From Symbioplanes lichenis (GTDB lineage Bacteria; Actinomycetota; Actinomycetes; Mycobacteriales; Micromonosporaceae), in NCBI RefSeq assembly GCF_030709675.1, contig NZ_JAUZQD010000003.1, positions 186,001 to 250,000 on the forward strand: DNA of 64,000 bases, written 5' to 3'. A program made the translations under genes and the position numbers. The first letter of the stretch is position 1. Each line of letters opens with the position of its first letter. The notes beneath the pieces were generated by a model. It was not told the origin of the DNA, ran no database searches, and saw only the letters and a program-made list of their open reading frames with translations. Shown piece by piece: positions 1 through 8,201 of the stretch.

Positions 1-1
1 G

Positions 2-598
2 CTGGGGACCATGACCGCGTACGTGCTGGTGCGCCACACCTTCACTGGCCGGCTGACCATTCTGCGGGGCCTGGTCGGGCTGCAGAGCATTCCCGGGACG
101 CTCATGTTGCTGCCGGTCTTCGTGCTGTTCTCGTCGGCCGGCAACTACCTCGGCGTCACGGTCGTCGGCACGCGGTGGGGGCTGTTCCTGGCCTACCTGA
201 CCTTCGCGTTGCCGTTCTCCACGTGGGTGATGGTGACCTATCTGCGCGGGCTGCCCCGCGAGCTGGAGGAGGCCGGCCGGGTCGACGGCGCCTCGACGCC
301 GCGGATCCTGGTCCGCATCATCATGCCGCTGAGCCTGCCCGCGATCGTGGTGTCCGGCATCTTCGCGTTCCTCCTGGGCTGGAACGACGTGCTGTTCGCC
401 TCGGTGCTGACCCGCCCCGGGACGCGGACCGCCGCCGTCGCGCTGTCGGCCTTCGGATCCACGCAGGAGGGCGGCGCGTTGCCGGTCTACTCGCAGGTGA
501 TGGCGGCGGCGCTGGTCTCCGCGGCGCCGGTCGTCCTGCTCTACCTGGTGTTCCAGCGCTATCTGGTCGGCGGCCTGACCGCGGGCGGCGTCAAGTGA
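2..598 (+). CDS. Carbohydrate ABC transporter permease, MalG-type (5' end outside window)
   Basis: Inner-membrane subunit of a sugar importer. The frame is open to the left edge, so the true start lies upstream; an internal ATG at 11 is not the real start. Several hydrophobic segments are visible, with the cytoplasmic EAA loop (EEAGRVDGAS, about codons 90-99 of the visible part) that docks on the ATPase. The last segment ends YLVGGL, as usual for MalG-like permeases. Its stop overlaps the next start (GTGA), so it heads or continues an operon with the sugar-modifying enzymes downstream. The substrate cannot be read from the sequence. Family call is firm. Confidence 0.93.
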   Translation: MGTMTAYVLVRHTFTGRLTILRGLVGLQSIPGTLMLLPVFVLFSSAGNYLGVTVVGTRWGLFLAYLTFALPFSTWVMVTYLRGLPRELEEAGRVDGASTPRILVRIIMPLSLPAIVVSGIFAFLLGWNDVLFASVLTRPGTRTAAVALSAFGSTQEGGALPVYSQVMAAALVSAAPVVLLYLVFQRYLVGGLTAGGVK

Positions 599-1548
599 TC
601 CGGGCGGCGGTCGTCGGCTGCGGCGACGTGTCGGTCGTGCATCTGCGGGCGATCGCCAACCTGCCGGACGTGGCGCTGGCCGGGGTGGCCGACCCCGACC
701 CGGCCCGGACCGCCGCGTTCGACGGACCCGTCTTCCGCGATGTGGATACGTTGCTCCGGGCTGTGCATCCCGATGTCGTCCACGTGTGTACGCCGCACGA
801 CCAGCACGTGCCGGTCGCACTCGCCGCCCTCGAAGCCGGCGTCGCCGTGCTGCTCGAGAAGCCGGTCGCGCACACGGTCGCCGAGGCGGACAAGTTGATC
901 GCGGCGGCCCGTGCCTCCCGCATACCCGTCGGTGTCTGTCTTCAGAACCGCTACAACGCCACCAGCCGCGCCGCCAAGAAGCTCCTCGGCGAGCTGGGCG
1001 CCGTCAAGGGCGCCTCGGCCACCGTGTTGTGGCACCGGGACCAGGCCTATTACCGGGCCCGGCCGTGGCGTGGACAGAAGGCTCGCAGCGGCGGCGGGGT
1101 GCTCATCAACCAGGCGATCCACACCCTCGATCTGCTCGAATGGCTCCTCGGCGACGTCGAGCGGATCCGCGGGCACGCCGGCCGGTACGCCCTCGACGAC
1201 ATCGACGTGGAGGACACCGCGAGCGTCGTCCTCGACCACGCCGGCGGCGCGCGCAGCGTCCTGTTCGCCACGGTCGCGAACGCCGTCGACGCGCCGGTCA
1301 CCATCGAGATCGTCACCGAGCGGGCGACGCTGCTGATCCGCGGCGACCTGACCGTGCGGCACGCCGACGGGCGCGTCGAGACCGTCGCCGAGCCGGCCGC
1401 CGCGGGCGGGGGCCGCGCGTACTGGGGGGCCTCGCACGAACTGCTCATCGCCGACTTCTACCGGTCGCTGGCGGGATCCGAGCCGTTCGGGATCGGACCC
1501 GCCGAGGGGGCCCGGTCGCTGCGCCTGATCCAGCAACTCACCACCTGA
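595..1548 (+). CDS. Gfo/Idh/MocA family oxidoreductase
   Basis: NAD(P)-dependent sugar or cyclitol dehydrogenase, 317 aa. The GTG start at 595 overlaps the permease stop; a longer open frame upstream is permease antisense-free overlap and was rejected. The N-terminal Rossmann motif GCGDVS is at residues 8-13 and the family EKP motif at 88-90. In the C-terminal domain GGGVLINQAIHTLD (residues 166-179) carries the His/Asp pair typical of the active site. It sits between a permease and an isomerase-like TIM barrel, so it probably oxidises the imported sugar or a derivative. Substrate unknown. Confidence 0.92.
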   Translation: MIRAAVVGCGDVSVVHLRAIANLPDVALAGVADPDPARTAAFDGPVFRDVDTLLRAVHPDVVHVCTPHDQHVPVALAALEAGVAVLLEKPVAHTVAEADKLIAAARASRIPVGVCLQNRYNATSRAAKKLLGELGAVKGASATVLWHRDQAYYRARPWRGQKARSGGGVLINQAIHTLDLLEWLLGDVERIRGHAGRYALDDIDVEDTASVVLDHAGGARSVLFATVANAVDAPVTIEIVTERATLLIRGDLTVRHADGRVETVAEPAAAGGGRAYWGASHELLIADFYRSLAGSEPFGIGPAEGARSLRLIQQLTT

Positions 1549-1561
1549 AAGGACCGGATCC

Positions 1562-2389
1562 ATGTGGACCCTCTCCGGATTCGTCGACGAGATCTCCGCC
1601 GACTTCACCGAGCAGTGCCGGGTCGCGGCCGGCCTCGGGCTGCGGCACGTGGAGCTGCGCAGCGCCTGGGACGTCAACATCCTCGACCTGGATCCCGGGC
1701 GGCTCGCCACGATGCGGCAGACGCTCGCGGAGCACGACCTCCGCGTGTCGAGCATCGGCTCCCCGATCGGCAAGATCGGGATCGAGGACCCGTTCGAGCC
1801 GCATCTGCGCCGGATGCGGCACGCGGCCGAGGTCGCCTACTTCTTCGAGGCCCCGTACGTGCGGATCTTCTCGTTCTTCCTGCCGGCCGGCGCGGATCCG
1901 GGCGTGTACCGGGACGAGGTGATCGACCGGATGCGCGAGCTGGCCAAGGTCGCCGAGGACGCCGACGTGGTGCTGCTGCACGAGAACGAGAAGCAGATCT
2001 ACGGCGACGTGCCCGCCCGGTGCCTCGACGTCGTGCGCTCGGTGGGATCCCCGCACCTGCGGCTGGCGTGGGATCCGGCCAACTTCGTGCAGGTCGGCGT
2101 CCGCCCGTACACCGAGGGTTATGACGTGCTGCGGCCGCACGTCGCCTATGTGCAGATCAAGGACGCGCTGGCCGCGGACGGCACCGTCGTGCCGACCGGC
2201 GAGGGCGACGGGGAGGTCGCCGAGACGATCCGCGCCCTGCACCACGACGGGTTCGACGGGTTCTTCTCGCTCGAGCCGCACCTCGCCGCCGGGCATGCCG
2301 CCGGCGGCTTCTCCGGGCCGGAGCACTTCGGCCGCGCCCACCGGGCCTTCACCGGCCTGCTGCAGACCGAGGGGATCGCATTCGCGTGA
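1562..2389 (+). CDS. Sugar phosphate isomerase/epimerase family TIM barrel
   Basis: Xylose-isomerase-like (AP endonuclease 2 fold) protein, 275 aa. Metal-binding acidic and His positions typical of the family are seen as LLHENEK, LAWDPANF, VQIKDAL and FFSLEPHL, one per successive beta strand. A good ribosome site (GAAAGGA) precedes the ATG. It lies 13 bp after the first dehydrogenase and overlaps the second (GTGA), so it is co-translated with them. Such pairs often process inosose or 3-keto sugars; the actual substrate is not deducible. Confidence 0.9.
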   Translation: MWTLSGFVDEISADFTEQCRVAAGLGLRHVELRSAWDVNILDLDPGRLATMRQTLAEHDLRVSSIGSPIGKIGIEDPFEPHLRRMRHAAEVAYFFEAPYVRIFSFFLPAGADPGVYRDEVIDRMRELAKVAEDADVVLLHENEKQIYGDVPARCLDVVRSVGSPHLRLAWDPANFVQVGVRPYTEGYDVLRPHVAYVQIKDALAADGTVVPTGEGDGEVAETIRALHHDGFDGFFSLEPHLAAGHAAGGFSGPEHFGRAHRAFTGLLQTEGIAFA

Positions 2390-3402
2390 GCAAGCCCAAG
2401 TTCGCCCTGGTGGGAGCCGGTGTCATCGGCAAGCACCACCGGCTCGTCGCCAGTCAGCTGGCCGACCGGCTCGACCTCGTGGCCGTCGCCGACACCGATC
2501 TGTCCCGCGCGGCCGCGCTCTCCGGCCGCGCGTACCCCTCGCTCACCGAGCTGGTGGAAAAAGAGGACGTCGACGTGGTCGTCGTCTGCGTCCCGACCGG
2601 CCTGCACGGCCCGCTCTCGATCGAGGCGCTGCGGGCCGGCAAGCACGTGATCATCGAGAAGCCGGCCGAGACGACCGTCGCCCGCACCGACGCGATCATC
2701 GAGGCGCAGCGGGCGGCCGGCACCCTGGTCACGGTCATCTCCCAGCACCGCTTCGACCCGTCCACCGAGACCGTCCTCGCCGCGATCCACCGGGGCGAGC
2801 TGGGACGCATCACGTCCGGGATCGCATCCATCGACTGGTGGCGGGGTCAGAGCTACTACGACTCGGGCGACTGGCGGGGCACGTGGGAGCTCGACGGCGG
2901 CGGCGCGCTGATGAACCAGGGCGTGCACACCGTCGATCTGCTGGTCGCGGCGCTGGGCCGGCCGGTCGAGGTGTTCGCCTACACGGGCACCCTGGCCCAC
3001 GAGCGCATCGAGGTCGAGGACGTGGCCGCCGGCGTCGTGCGCTTCGAGAACGGATCCCTGGGCGTGCTGCACGCATCCACGGCGGCCAACCCGGGACTCA
3101 GCGCGCGGCTGCAGGTGCACGGCGACCGGGGCTCGGCCGTCATCGACAACGACCAGCTCGTGTTTCTCGAGACTTCCACCGAGGAGCGCTTGATGGGTAC
3201 GACCTCCAGCCGCCGCCCGGTCGCCGCAAGCGACCCGGGGCAGCTGTCCGACGCGCACCGCCTGCAGTACCTGAACTTCCTCGACGCCCTCGACGGGAAA
3301 GCCCCGCTGCGGGTGACCCTCGAGACCAACCGCCAGTCGATCGCGGTCATCACCGGCGCGTACGAGTCGGCCCGCACGGGGAAGCCGGTGACGCTGTCGT
3401 GA
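2386..3402 (+). CDS. Gfo/Idh/MocA family oxidoreductase (second in operon)
   Basis: 338 aa dehydrogenase with Rossmann motif GAGVIG near residue 10, EKPAET in the middle and GGGALMNQGVHTVDLL in the C-terminal domain. GTG start at 2386 overlaps the preceding stop. It is related to, but clearly different from, the dehydrogenase at 595. Having two dehydrogenases and two TIM barrels in alternation suggests consecutive oxidation and isomerisation or epimerisation steps on one sugar, which is inference. Confidence 0.92.
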   Translation: MSKPKFALVGAGVIGKHHRLVASQLADRLDLVAVADTDLSRAAALSGRAYPSLTELVEKEDVDVVVVCVPTGLHGPLSIEALRAGKHVIIEKPAETTVARTDAIIEAQRAAGTLVTVISQHRFDPSTETVLAAIHRGELGRITSGIASIDWWRGQSYYDSGDWRGTWELDGGGALMNQGVHTVDLLVAALGRPVEVFAYTGTLAHERIEVEDVAAGVVRFENGSLGVLHASTAANPGLSARLQVHGDRGSAVIDNDQLVFLETSTEERLMGTTSSRRPVAASDPGQLSDAHRLQYLNFLDALDGKAPLRVTLETNRQSIAVITGAYESARTGKPVTLS

Positions 3403-4289
3403 ACCGCATAGCCGCCAACCCGATCCCGTACTGGCTCGCCGGGGGCAAGACCGTGCCGGTGTTCGAGGAGGCGTTCCGCGACTTCCAGGAGATCGGGTTC
3501 ACCGCCGTCAAGGCCGACGTCCCCGAGCACATGACCGCGCCCGCCTACGCCCGCTGGATCGCCGGGTACGGCCTGTCGCCGTCCCTGAGCCTCTTCAACT
3601 CGTCCTTCGACGGCGACCTCGCGGCGGACGTCGAGCGGGCCAAGCAGTTCGCGGCCACGCAGACCGCGCTCGGGCTCGACCGGACGATGATCTCCTCCAT
3701 GAGCGTGCCGGCCCGACTGGATACCCCGGCGGTGGGCGCGGACTTCGACGCGGGCCGGTTGGATCGGGCGATCGACCAGTGCGGCGAGGTGTGCCGGGTG
3801 TTGCGGGCGGAGGGCCTGCGGCCGCTGCACCACTCGCACGTCGGCGGCGTCTTCGAGACCGAGGAGGAGATCGTCCGGCTGCTCGACGATCTCGGCCCGG
3901 ACGTCATCGGCTTCGGCCCCGACACCGGGCACCTGCGCTGGGCCGGCGTGGATCCCGCGGCCCTCGTCCGCCGCTACGCCGACCGGCTCGGCGGGATCCA
4001 CATCAAGGACGTGTACGCCGACCACCTCGACGGCTCGCCGCTGAGCTATCGGGACGCGCAGCGCACCAAGCGGTTGTGGGCCGAGCCCGGCCGGGGCGTC
4101 ATCGACTTCGCCGCGGTGCTTTCCGCGATCCCGGACGGCTACGACGGCGACTTCATGATCGAGGTGGACGAGCCGAGCGTGGCGACCGCGCGTGAGTCGC
4201 ACCGGATCTCGTACGAGTGGGCTATCGCCGGTGGGTTGTCGACTGCCGGACGACCAGGCGGACCGGCAGCACCAGGGGAGTGGCGCTGA
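3399..4289 (+). CDS. Sugar phosphate isomerase/epimerase family TIM barrel (second in operon)
   Basis: 296 aa, GTG start at 3399 overlapping the previous stop (GTGA). Motifs PLHHSHVGG, GFGPDTGHL, GGIHIKDVY and FMIEVDEPS fit the metal-binding strands of the xylose-isomerase-like fold. The last ~22 codons (low-complexity, GGPAAPGEW) run into the 3' end of the convergent LacI gene, a 68-bp tail-to-tail overlap; the conserved fold ends before it. Last gene of the operon. Likely acts on an inosose or keto sugar; not proven. Confidence 0.9.
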   Translation: MNRIAANPIPYWLAGGKTVPVFEEAFRDFQEIGFTAVKADVPEHMTAPAYARWIAGYGLSPSLSLFNSSFDGDLAADVERAKQFAATQTALGLDRTMISSMSVPARLDTPAVGADFDAGRLDRAIDQCGEVCRVLRAEGLRPLHHSHVGGVFETEEEIVRLLDDLGPDVIGFGPDTGHLRWAGVDPAALVRRYADRLGGIHIKDVYADHLDGSPLSYRDAQRTKRLWAEPGRGVIDFAAVLSAIPDGYDGDFMIEVDEPSVATARESHRISYEWAIAGGLSTAGRPGGPAAPGEWR

Positions 4290-5217
4290 GGTGGGCCCCC
4301 TGGGCGAGGGCGATGCAGTTCCGCACCCCGGTCAGCCCCATCCGGTAGAGCGGCGCCGCCACCGTGGTCAGCGCCGGCTCGACCAGCTCGTCGAGCAGGA
4401 TGTTGTCGAAGCCGACCACGCTGATGTCGGCCGGCACCGCCACGCCCAGCTTGCGCAGGCCCTTCATCACGCCGATGGCGAGGGCGTCGTTGTAGGCCAG
4501 CACCGCCGTCGCGTCGGCCCGGGCCACCCGCCGCGCCGCGCTCAGCCCGGCCAGCACGGTCGGCTCGTGCGGGCCGATCCGCCGCACGTCGAGACCCAGC
4601 CGGGCCGCCGCCTCGCGCAGCGCCCGCCAGCGTGTCCCGTCCGACCAGCTCGTGCCCGGTCCCGCCACGTAGCGGATCCGCTCGTGCCCGAGCGCGGCCA
4701 GGTGCTCCGCGGCCCGGTGGATCCCGCGCCGGGTGTCGCTGACGACGCAGATCGCCTCGGGCAGGATCCGGTTGAGCAGGACGACCGGCCGCTGCTTGGC
4801 CATCATCCGCAGCGCCGAGTCGGTCATCCGGGAGCTGGCGATCACGATCCCGTCGACGTGGGCGAGCTCCCGCTCGATCGTGCGGCGCTCCTCCTCCGGC
4901 GACTCGTTGGTGTGCGACAGGACCAGCTGATATCCCGCCCGGCGGGCGGCCTCGTACGCGCCCTTGATGATCTCGCCGTAGAACGGGTTCGTGACGTCGG
5001 CGATCACCAGGGCGATGGCCTCGTGGGCGGCGCGGGCGCCCGGCGGCGGCCCGCCGTCGAGCCGCGTGGTGCGATAGCCGAGCCGCTCGGCCGCCGCGAA
5101 GACCCGGCGGGCGGTGTCGGTGTTCACGCGGCCCGGCCGGGCGTACGCCCGGGACACGGTCGACGCCGCCACGCCGGCCTCGCGCGCGACGTCGTAGATG
5201 GTGGGACGCTGTCCCAT
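4222..5217 (-). CDS. LacI family transcriptional repressor
   Basis: 331 aa. N-terminal helix-turn-helix TIYDVAREAGVAASTVSRAY with the hinge helix following, then a periplasmic-binding-protein-like sensor domain ending in the usual G(F)DNILLDELVEPALTTV region. It is convergent with the sugar operon at 2-4289 and is the probable regulator of that operon, sensing the transported sugar or a product. Its operator would lie upstream of the window. Its promoter side abuts the inverted-repeat element at 5230. Confidence 0.93.
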   Translation of the reverse strand: MGQRPTIYDVAREAGVAASTVSRAYARPGRVNTDTARRVFAAAERLGYRTTRLDGGPPPGARAAHEAIALVIADVTNPFYGEIIKGAYEAARRAGYQLVLSHTNESPEEERRTIERELAHVDGIVIASSRMTDSALRMMAKQRPVVLLNRILPEAICVVSDTRRGIHRAAEHLAALGHERIRYVAGPGTSWSDGTRWRALREAAARLGLDVRRIGPHEPTVLAGLSAARRVARADATAVLAYNDALAIGVMKGLRKLGVAVPADISVVGFDNILLDELVEPALTTVAAPLYRMGLTGVRNCIALAQGAHLSATPLVLPVRLVVRQSTTHRR

Positions 5218-5229
5218 GACGCCATGCTA

Positions 5230-5392
5230 GGGCCTGTGTCAAAGTGGAGGCCGGGCTGCGGCGGCCCCAGACGCCGCCTGGCCGCACGCCGCGATCACCC
5301 ACATCCAACACCGGGATGCGGGCGACCACGTCGCACACCCAGCCGACGCCTGGACCTCGCCTCGCCGTCGACCCCCACTTGGACACAGGCCC
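5230..5392. mobile_element. MITE-like element with 18-bp terminal inverted repeats
   Basis: The left end GGGCCTGTGTCAAAGTGG (5230-5247) and right end CCACTTGGACACAGGCCC (5375-5392) are inverted repeats matching at 17 of 18 positions. The 163-bp interval holds no gene. The right end stops 3-7 bases before the ribosome site of larE, and the left end lies 13 bp upstream of the lacI start. This looks like a non-autonomous IS derivative or a solo transposon remnant. No clear target duplication is visible, so insertion is inferred only from the repeats. Confidence 0.6.
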
Positions 5393-5405
5393 AACGGAGT
5401 GATCG

Positions 5406-6242
5406 ATGACTGACGATGATTTCGCGGGCGCCGCCGTGCTCGGCGCGCGGCGGCTGCTCTCGGGCGTCGACCGGCTCGGGGTCGCGTTCTCCGGCGGGGT
5501 CGACTCGTCGGTGCTGCTCGCGCTGGCCGCCCGGGCGCTGGGCGCCGATCGGGTGGTCGCGATCCTCGGGGTGTCACCCGCCCTGGCCGCCGACGAGCGG
5601 GTCGCCGCGCACGACGTCGCGCGCCACGTCGGCGTACCCGTGGTGGAGGTCGTCACCGACGAGGGCGCGCGGCCGGGCTATCGCGCCAACGGGCCCGACC
5701 GCTGCTTCCACTGCCGCGACGAGCTGTTCACCCGCATCGGCGCCGAGGTGGTGAGCGAGCACCGGCTGGACGCGGTCGCCTACGGCGAGAACCTGTCGGA
5801 CACCGCCCGCCCGGACCGCCCGGGTGCGCGCGCCGCGACCGAGCACCGGGTGCTGCGCCCGCTCGTCGATCTGGGCCTGGACAAGGCGGCGGTGCGCCGG
5901 ATCGCCCGCGCCTTCGCGCTGCCGAGCGCCGACAAGCCCGCGGCGCCCTGTCTCGCGTCGCGGATCCCGCACTTCTCGATCGTGATCCCGGAGAAGCTGC
6001 GCCAGATCGAGCAGGCCGAGGCGGCCCTGCGCCGGCTGGGTTTCCCCGATTCCCGCGTACGCCACCACGGCGACATCGCCCGCGTGGAACTCCCGCCGGA
6101 GGATCTCCTCCGAGCCGTCACGCCACCGTTGCGCTCGGAGGTGCACGCGGCAGTGACGGCGGCCGGCTTCCGCTTCGTCACCGTCGACCTGGCCGGGATC
6201 CAGTCCGGCGCCTTCACCCTGCCCCTGGTGACCCGTGACTGA
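5406..6242 (+). CDS. larE: Nickel-pincer cofactor biosynthesis sulfur transferase LarE
   Basis: 278 aa PP-loop ATPase that converts the carboxylates of the dicarboxylated nicotinate nucleotide made by LarB into thiocarboxylates. PP-loop SGGVDSS is at residues 29-35. The family PCLASRIP motif places the sulfur-donating Cys at 182. Two further cysteines, C100 and C103 (RCFHCRDELF), are present; some LarE homologues with three cysteines use an iron-sulfur cluster rather than sacrificing a Cys, so that is possible here. ATG with an ACGGAG ribosome site lies immediately after the inverted-repeat element. First gene of larE-larB-larC. Confidence 0.93.
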   Translation: MTDDDFAGAAVLGARRLLSGVDRLGVAFSGGVDSSVLLALAARALGADRVVAILGVSPALAADERVAAHDVARHVGVPVVEVVTDEGARPGYRANGPDRCFHCRDELFTRIGAEVVSEHRLDAVAYGENLSDTARPDRPGARAATEHRVLRPLVDLGLDKAAVRRIARAFALPSADKPAAPCLASRIPHFSIVIPEKLRQIEQAEAALRRLGFPDSRVRHHGDIARVELPPEDLLRAVTPPLRSEVHAAVTAAGFRFVTVDLAGIQSGAFTLPLVTRD

Positions 6243-6915
6243 GTCCTCGCCTTCCGGCTCGCCCGGGTTCACCGGCCTCAACCTGGACCTCGGCCGGGCC
6301 GCGCGCCGGGGCTATCCCGAAGCCGTCTACTGCGAGGGCAAGACGCCGGCGCAGGTGGCCGCCATCGCCGGACAGGTCGGGCAGCTGGACGTGGTCACCC
6401 TGTTCACCCGGGCCGCCGCCGAGCACGCGGCCGCCGTGCTGGCCGTGCTGCCCGACGCCTTCCACGACGACGCGGCGCGGCTGCTCGCCTGGCCGCCGCA
6501 GCCCCCGCCCCCGACCGGCGGACGGGTCGTGGTGGTCGCCGCGGGCACCTCCGACCTGCCCGTGGCCCGCGAGGCTGAGCTGACCGCGCGCTATCTGGGC
6601 CGGACGACCGAGCTGATCGTGGATGTCGGCGTCGCCGGACTGCATCGCATCCTGTCCCATCTGGACACCCTGCGCCGCGCCCGGGTCGTCGTCGTGGCGG
6701 CCGGGATGGACGGCGCCCTGCCCAGCGTCGTCGCCGGCCTGATCGCGGCGCCGGTGGTCGCGCTGCCCACGTCGGTCGGCTACGGCACGGCCTTCCAGGG
6801 CGTGGCGCCGCTGCTGGCGATGCTCAACGCCTGCGCGCCCGGCATCGGCGTGGTCAACATCGACAACGGCTACGGCGCGGGCCATCTCGCCGCCCAGATC
6901 GCGGCGCCGTCGTGA
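6235..6915 (+). CDS. larB: Nickel-pincer cofactor biosynthesis carboxylase/hydrolase LarB
   Basis: 226 aa, PurE-like C-terminal domain. LarB carboxylates nicotinic acid adenine dinucleotide and hydrolyses it. Visible family features are the N-terminal DLGRAARRGYPEAVYCEGKT region, the VVVAAGTSDLPVA strand, and the C-terminal ATSVGYG-like region (LPTSVGYGTAF) with GNGYGAGHLAA-like ending. GTG start at 6235 overlaps the larE stop by 8 bp. Co-translated with larE and larC. Confidence 0.93.
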   Translation: MTESSPSGSPGFTGLNLDLGRAARRGYPEAVYCEGKTPAQVAAIAGQVGQLDVVTLFTRAAAEHAAAVLAVLPDAFHDDAARLLAWPPQPPPPTGGRVVVVAAGTSDLPVAREAELTARYLGRTTELIVDVGVAGLHRILSHLDTLRRARVVVVAAGMDGALPSVVAGLIAAPVVALPTSVGYGTAFQGVAPLLAMLNACAPGIGVVNIDNGYGAGHLAAQIAAPS

Positions 6916-8201
6916 CCCGGCACATGTGGATCGACGCGTCCGCCGGGATCGCGGGCGACATGCTGCTGGCCGCCCTGATCGACGCCGGCGCCGACCCGGT
7001 TGTCGTGCAGCGGGCGGTGGACGCGGTCGTGCCCGGCGCCGTCCGCATCACCACGGCGACCGTGACCCGGGCCGGCCTGCGCGCGGTGAAGGCGGACGTC
7101 GACGTGCTCGTCCCGGATCCGCCGCACCGCACCTGGGACACGATCGAGCGGATGCTGGACGGCAACCCGCGGGCTCGGGCCGTCTTCTCCTGCCTGGCGG
7201 AGGCCGAGGCCCATGTGCACGGGATCCCGGCCGGTTCGGTGCACTTCCACGAGGTCGGCGCCTTGGATGCCATCGCGGACGTCGTCGGCATCGGTGCGGC
7301 CCTCGACGACCTCGGCATCGCGACCGTGTCCGCGAGCGAGGTGGCGCTCGGCTCGGGCACCGTCCGCTCGGCGCACGGCGTGCTGCCCGTCCCCGCCCCG
7401 GCCGTCGCCCATCTGTCGCGCGGGTGGCAGGTGCGTGGCACGCCCGCCGGGGCCGGGCCCGGCGAGCTGGCGACTCCGACCGGCATGGCCGTGCTCCGCA
7501 CCCTTGCCACCGACTGTGAGGACCTGCCGTCTTTGCTGGTCGAGGCCGTCGGCGTGGGCGCGGGCACCCGTGACACCCCGGGCCGCGCCAACGTGGTCCG
7601 CGTCGTCATCGGATCGCCGTCGCGGTCGCCGGGGCCCGCGCCCGCGGGGCAGCCGGTGGATGCCGTGCTCCTCGAGGCCAACGTCGACGATCTGGATCCG
7701 CGCCTGTGGCCGGGCGTGCTCACCCGCCTGCTGGAGGCGGGCGCCGACGACGCCTGGCTCGTGCCGATCGTCATGAAGAAGGGGCGCCCGGCGCACACCC
7801 TCAGCGTCCTCTGTCCTCCCGGGCGGGCGGCGGCCCTGCGCGACCTGATCTTCGAGCACACCAGCACGCTCGGCGTCCGCGAGCACGACACCCGTAAGCA
7901 CCCGCTCGGCCGCTACTTCGTGGACGTCCCGGTCGCCGGCGGCACGGTCGCGGTCAAGGTCGGTCACCGGGACGGGATCATCGTGCAGGCGATGCCCGAG
8001 TTCGAGCAGGTCGCCGCGCTGGCCCGGGCGCTGGGCCGCCCCGAGCGTCAGGTGCTGGCCGAGGCCCTGCGCGCGGCGGCGGACGCCGGACTGGTGACAG
8101 GGTCTCGCAGCCGGAACAACATCTCACCGGCGCGCGGCACGACCAGTGTGCCGGGCTCCCGCGCGTACGCCGACAAATCCACCGATGCGGGATCCCGATA
8201 G
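6912..8201 (+). CDS. larC: Nickel insertion protein LarC
   Basis: 429 aa CTP-dependent nickel insertase that completes the pincer cofactor. Typical start MWIDASAGIAGDMLLAALIDAG, then HFHEVGALDAIADVVG, and the C-terminal part with VLLEANVDDLDPRLW and VMKKGRPAHTLSVLC. It is one continuous frame, unlike homologues made through a programmed frameshift. GTG start overlaps the larB stop (GTGA). About 50 C-terminal codons overlap the 3' end of convergent larA by 154 bp; the tail beyond about residue 395 looks non-conserved, so the overlap is probably tolerated extension. Confidence 0.93.
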   Translation: MTRHMWIDASAGIAGDMLLAALIDAGADPVVVQRAVDAVVPGAVRITTATVTRAGLRAVKADVDVLVPDPPHRTWDTIERMLDGNPRARAVFSCLAEAEAHVHGIPAGSVHFHEVGALDAIADVVGIGAALDDLGIATVSASEVALGSGTVRSAHGVLPVPAPAVAHLSRGWQVRGTPAGAGPGELATPTGMAVLRTLATDCEDLPSLLVEAVGVGAGTRDTPGRANVVRVVIGSPSRSPGPAPAGQPVDAVLLEANVDDLDPRLWPGVLTRLLEAGADDAWLVPIVMKKGRPAHTLSVLCPPGRAAALRDLIFEHTSTLGVREHDTRKHPLGRYFVDVPVAGGTVAVKVGHRDGIIVQAMPEFEQVAALARALGRPERQVLAEALRAAADAGLVTGSRSRNNISPARGTTSVPGSRAYADKSTDAGSR

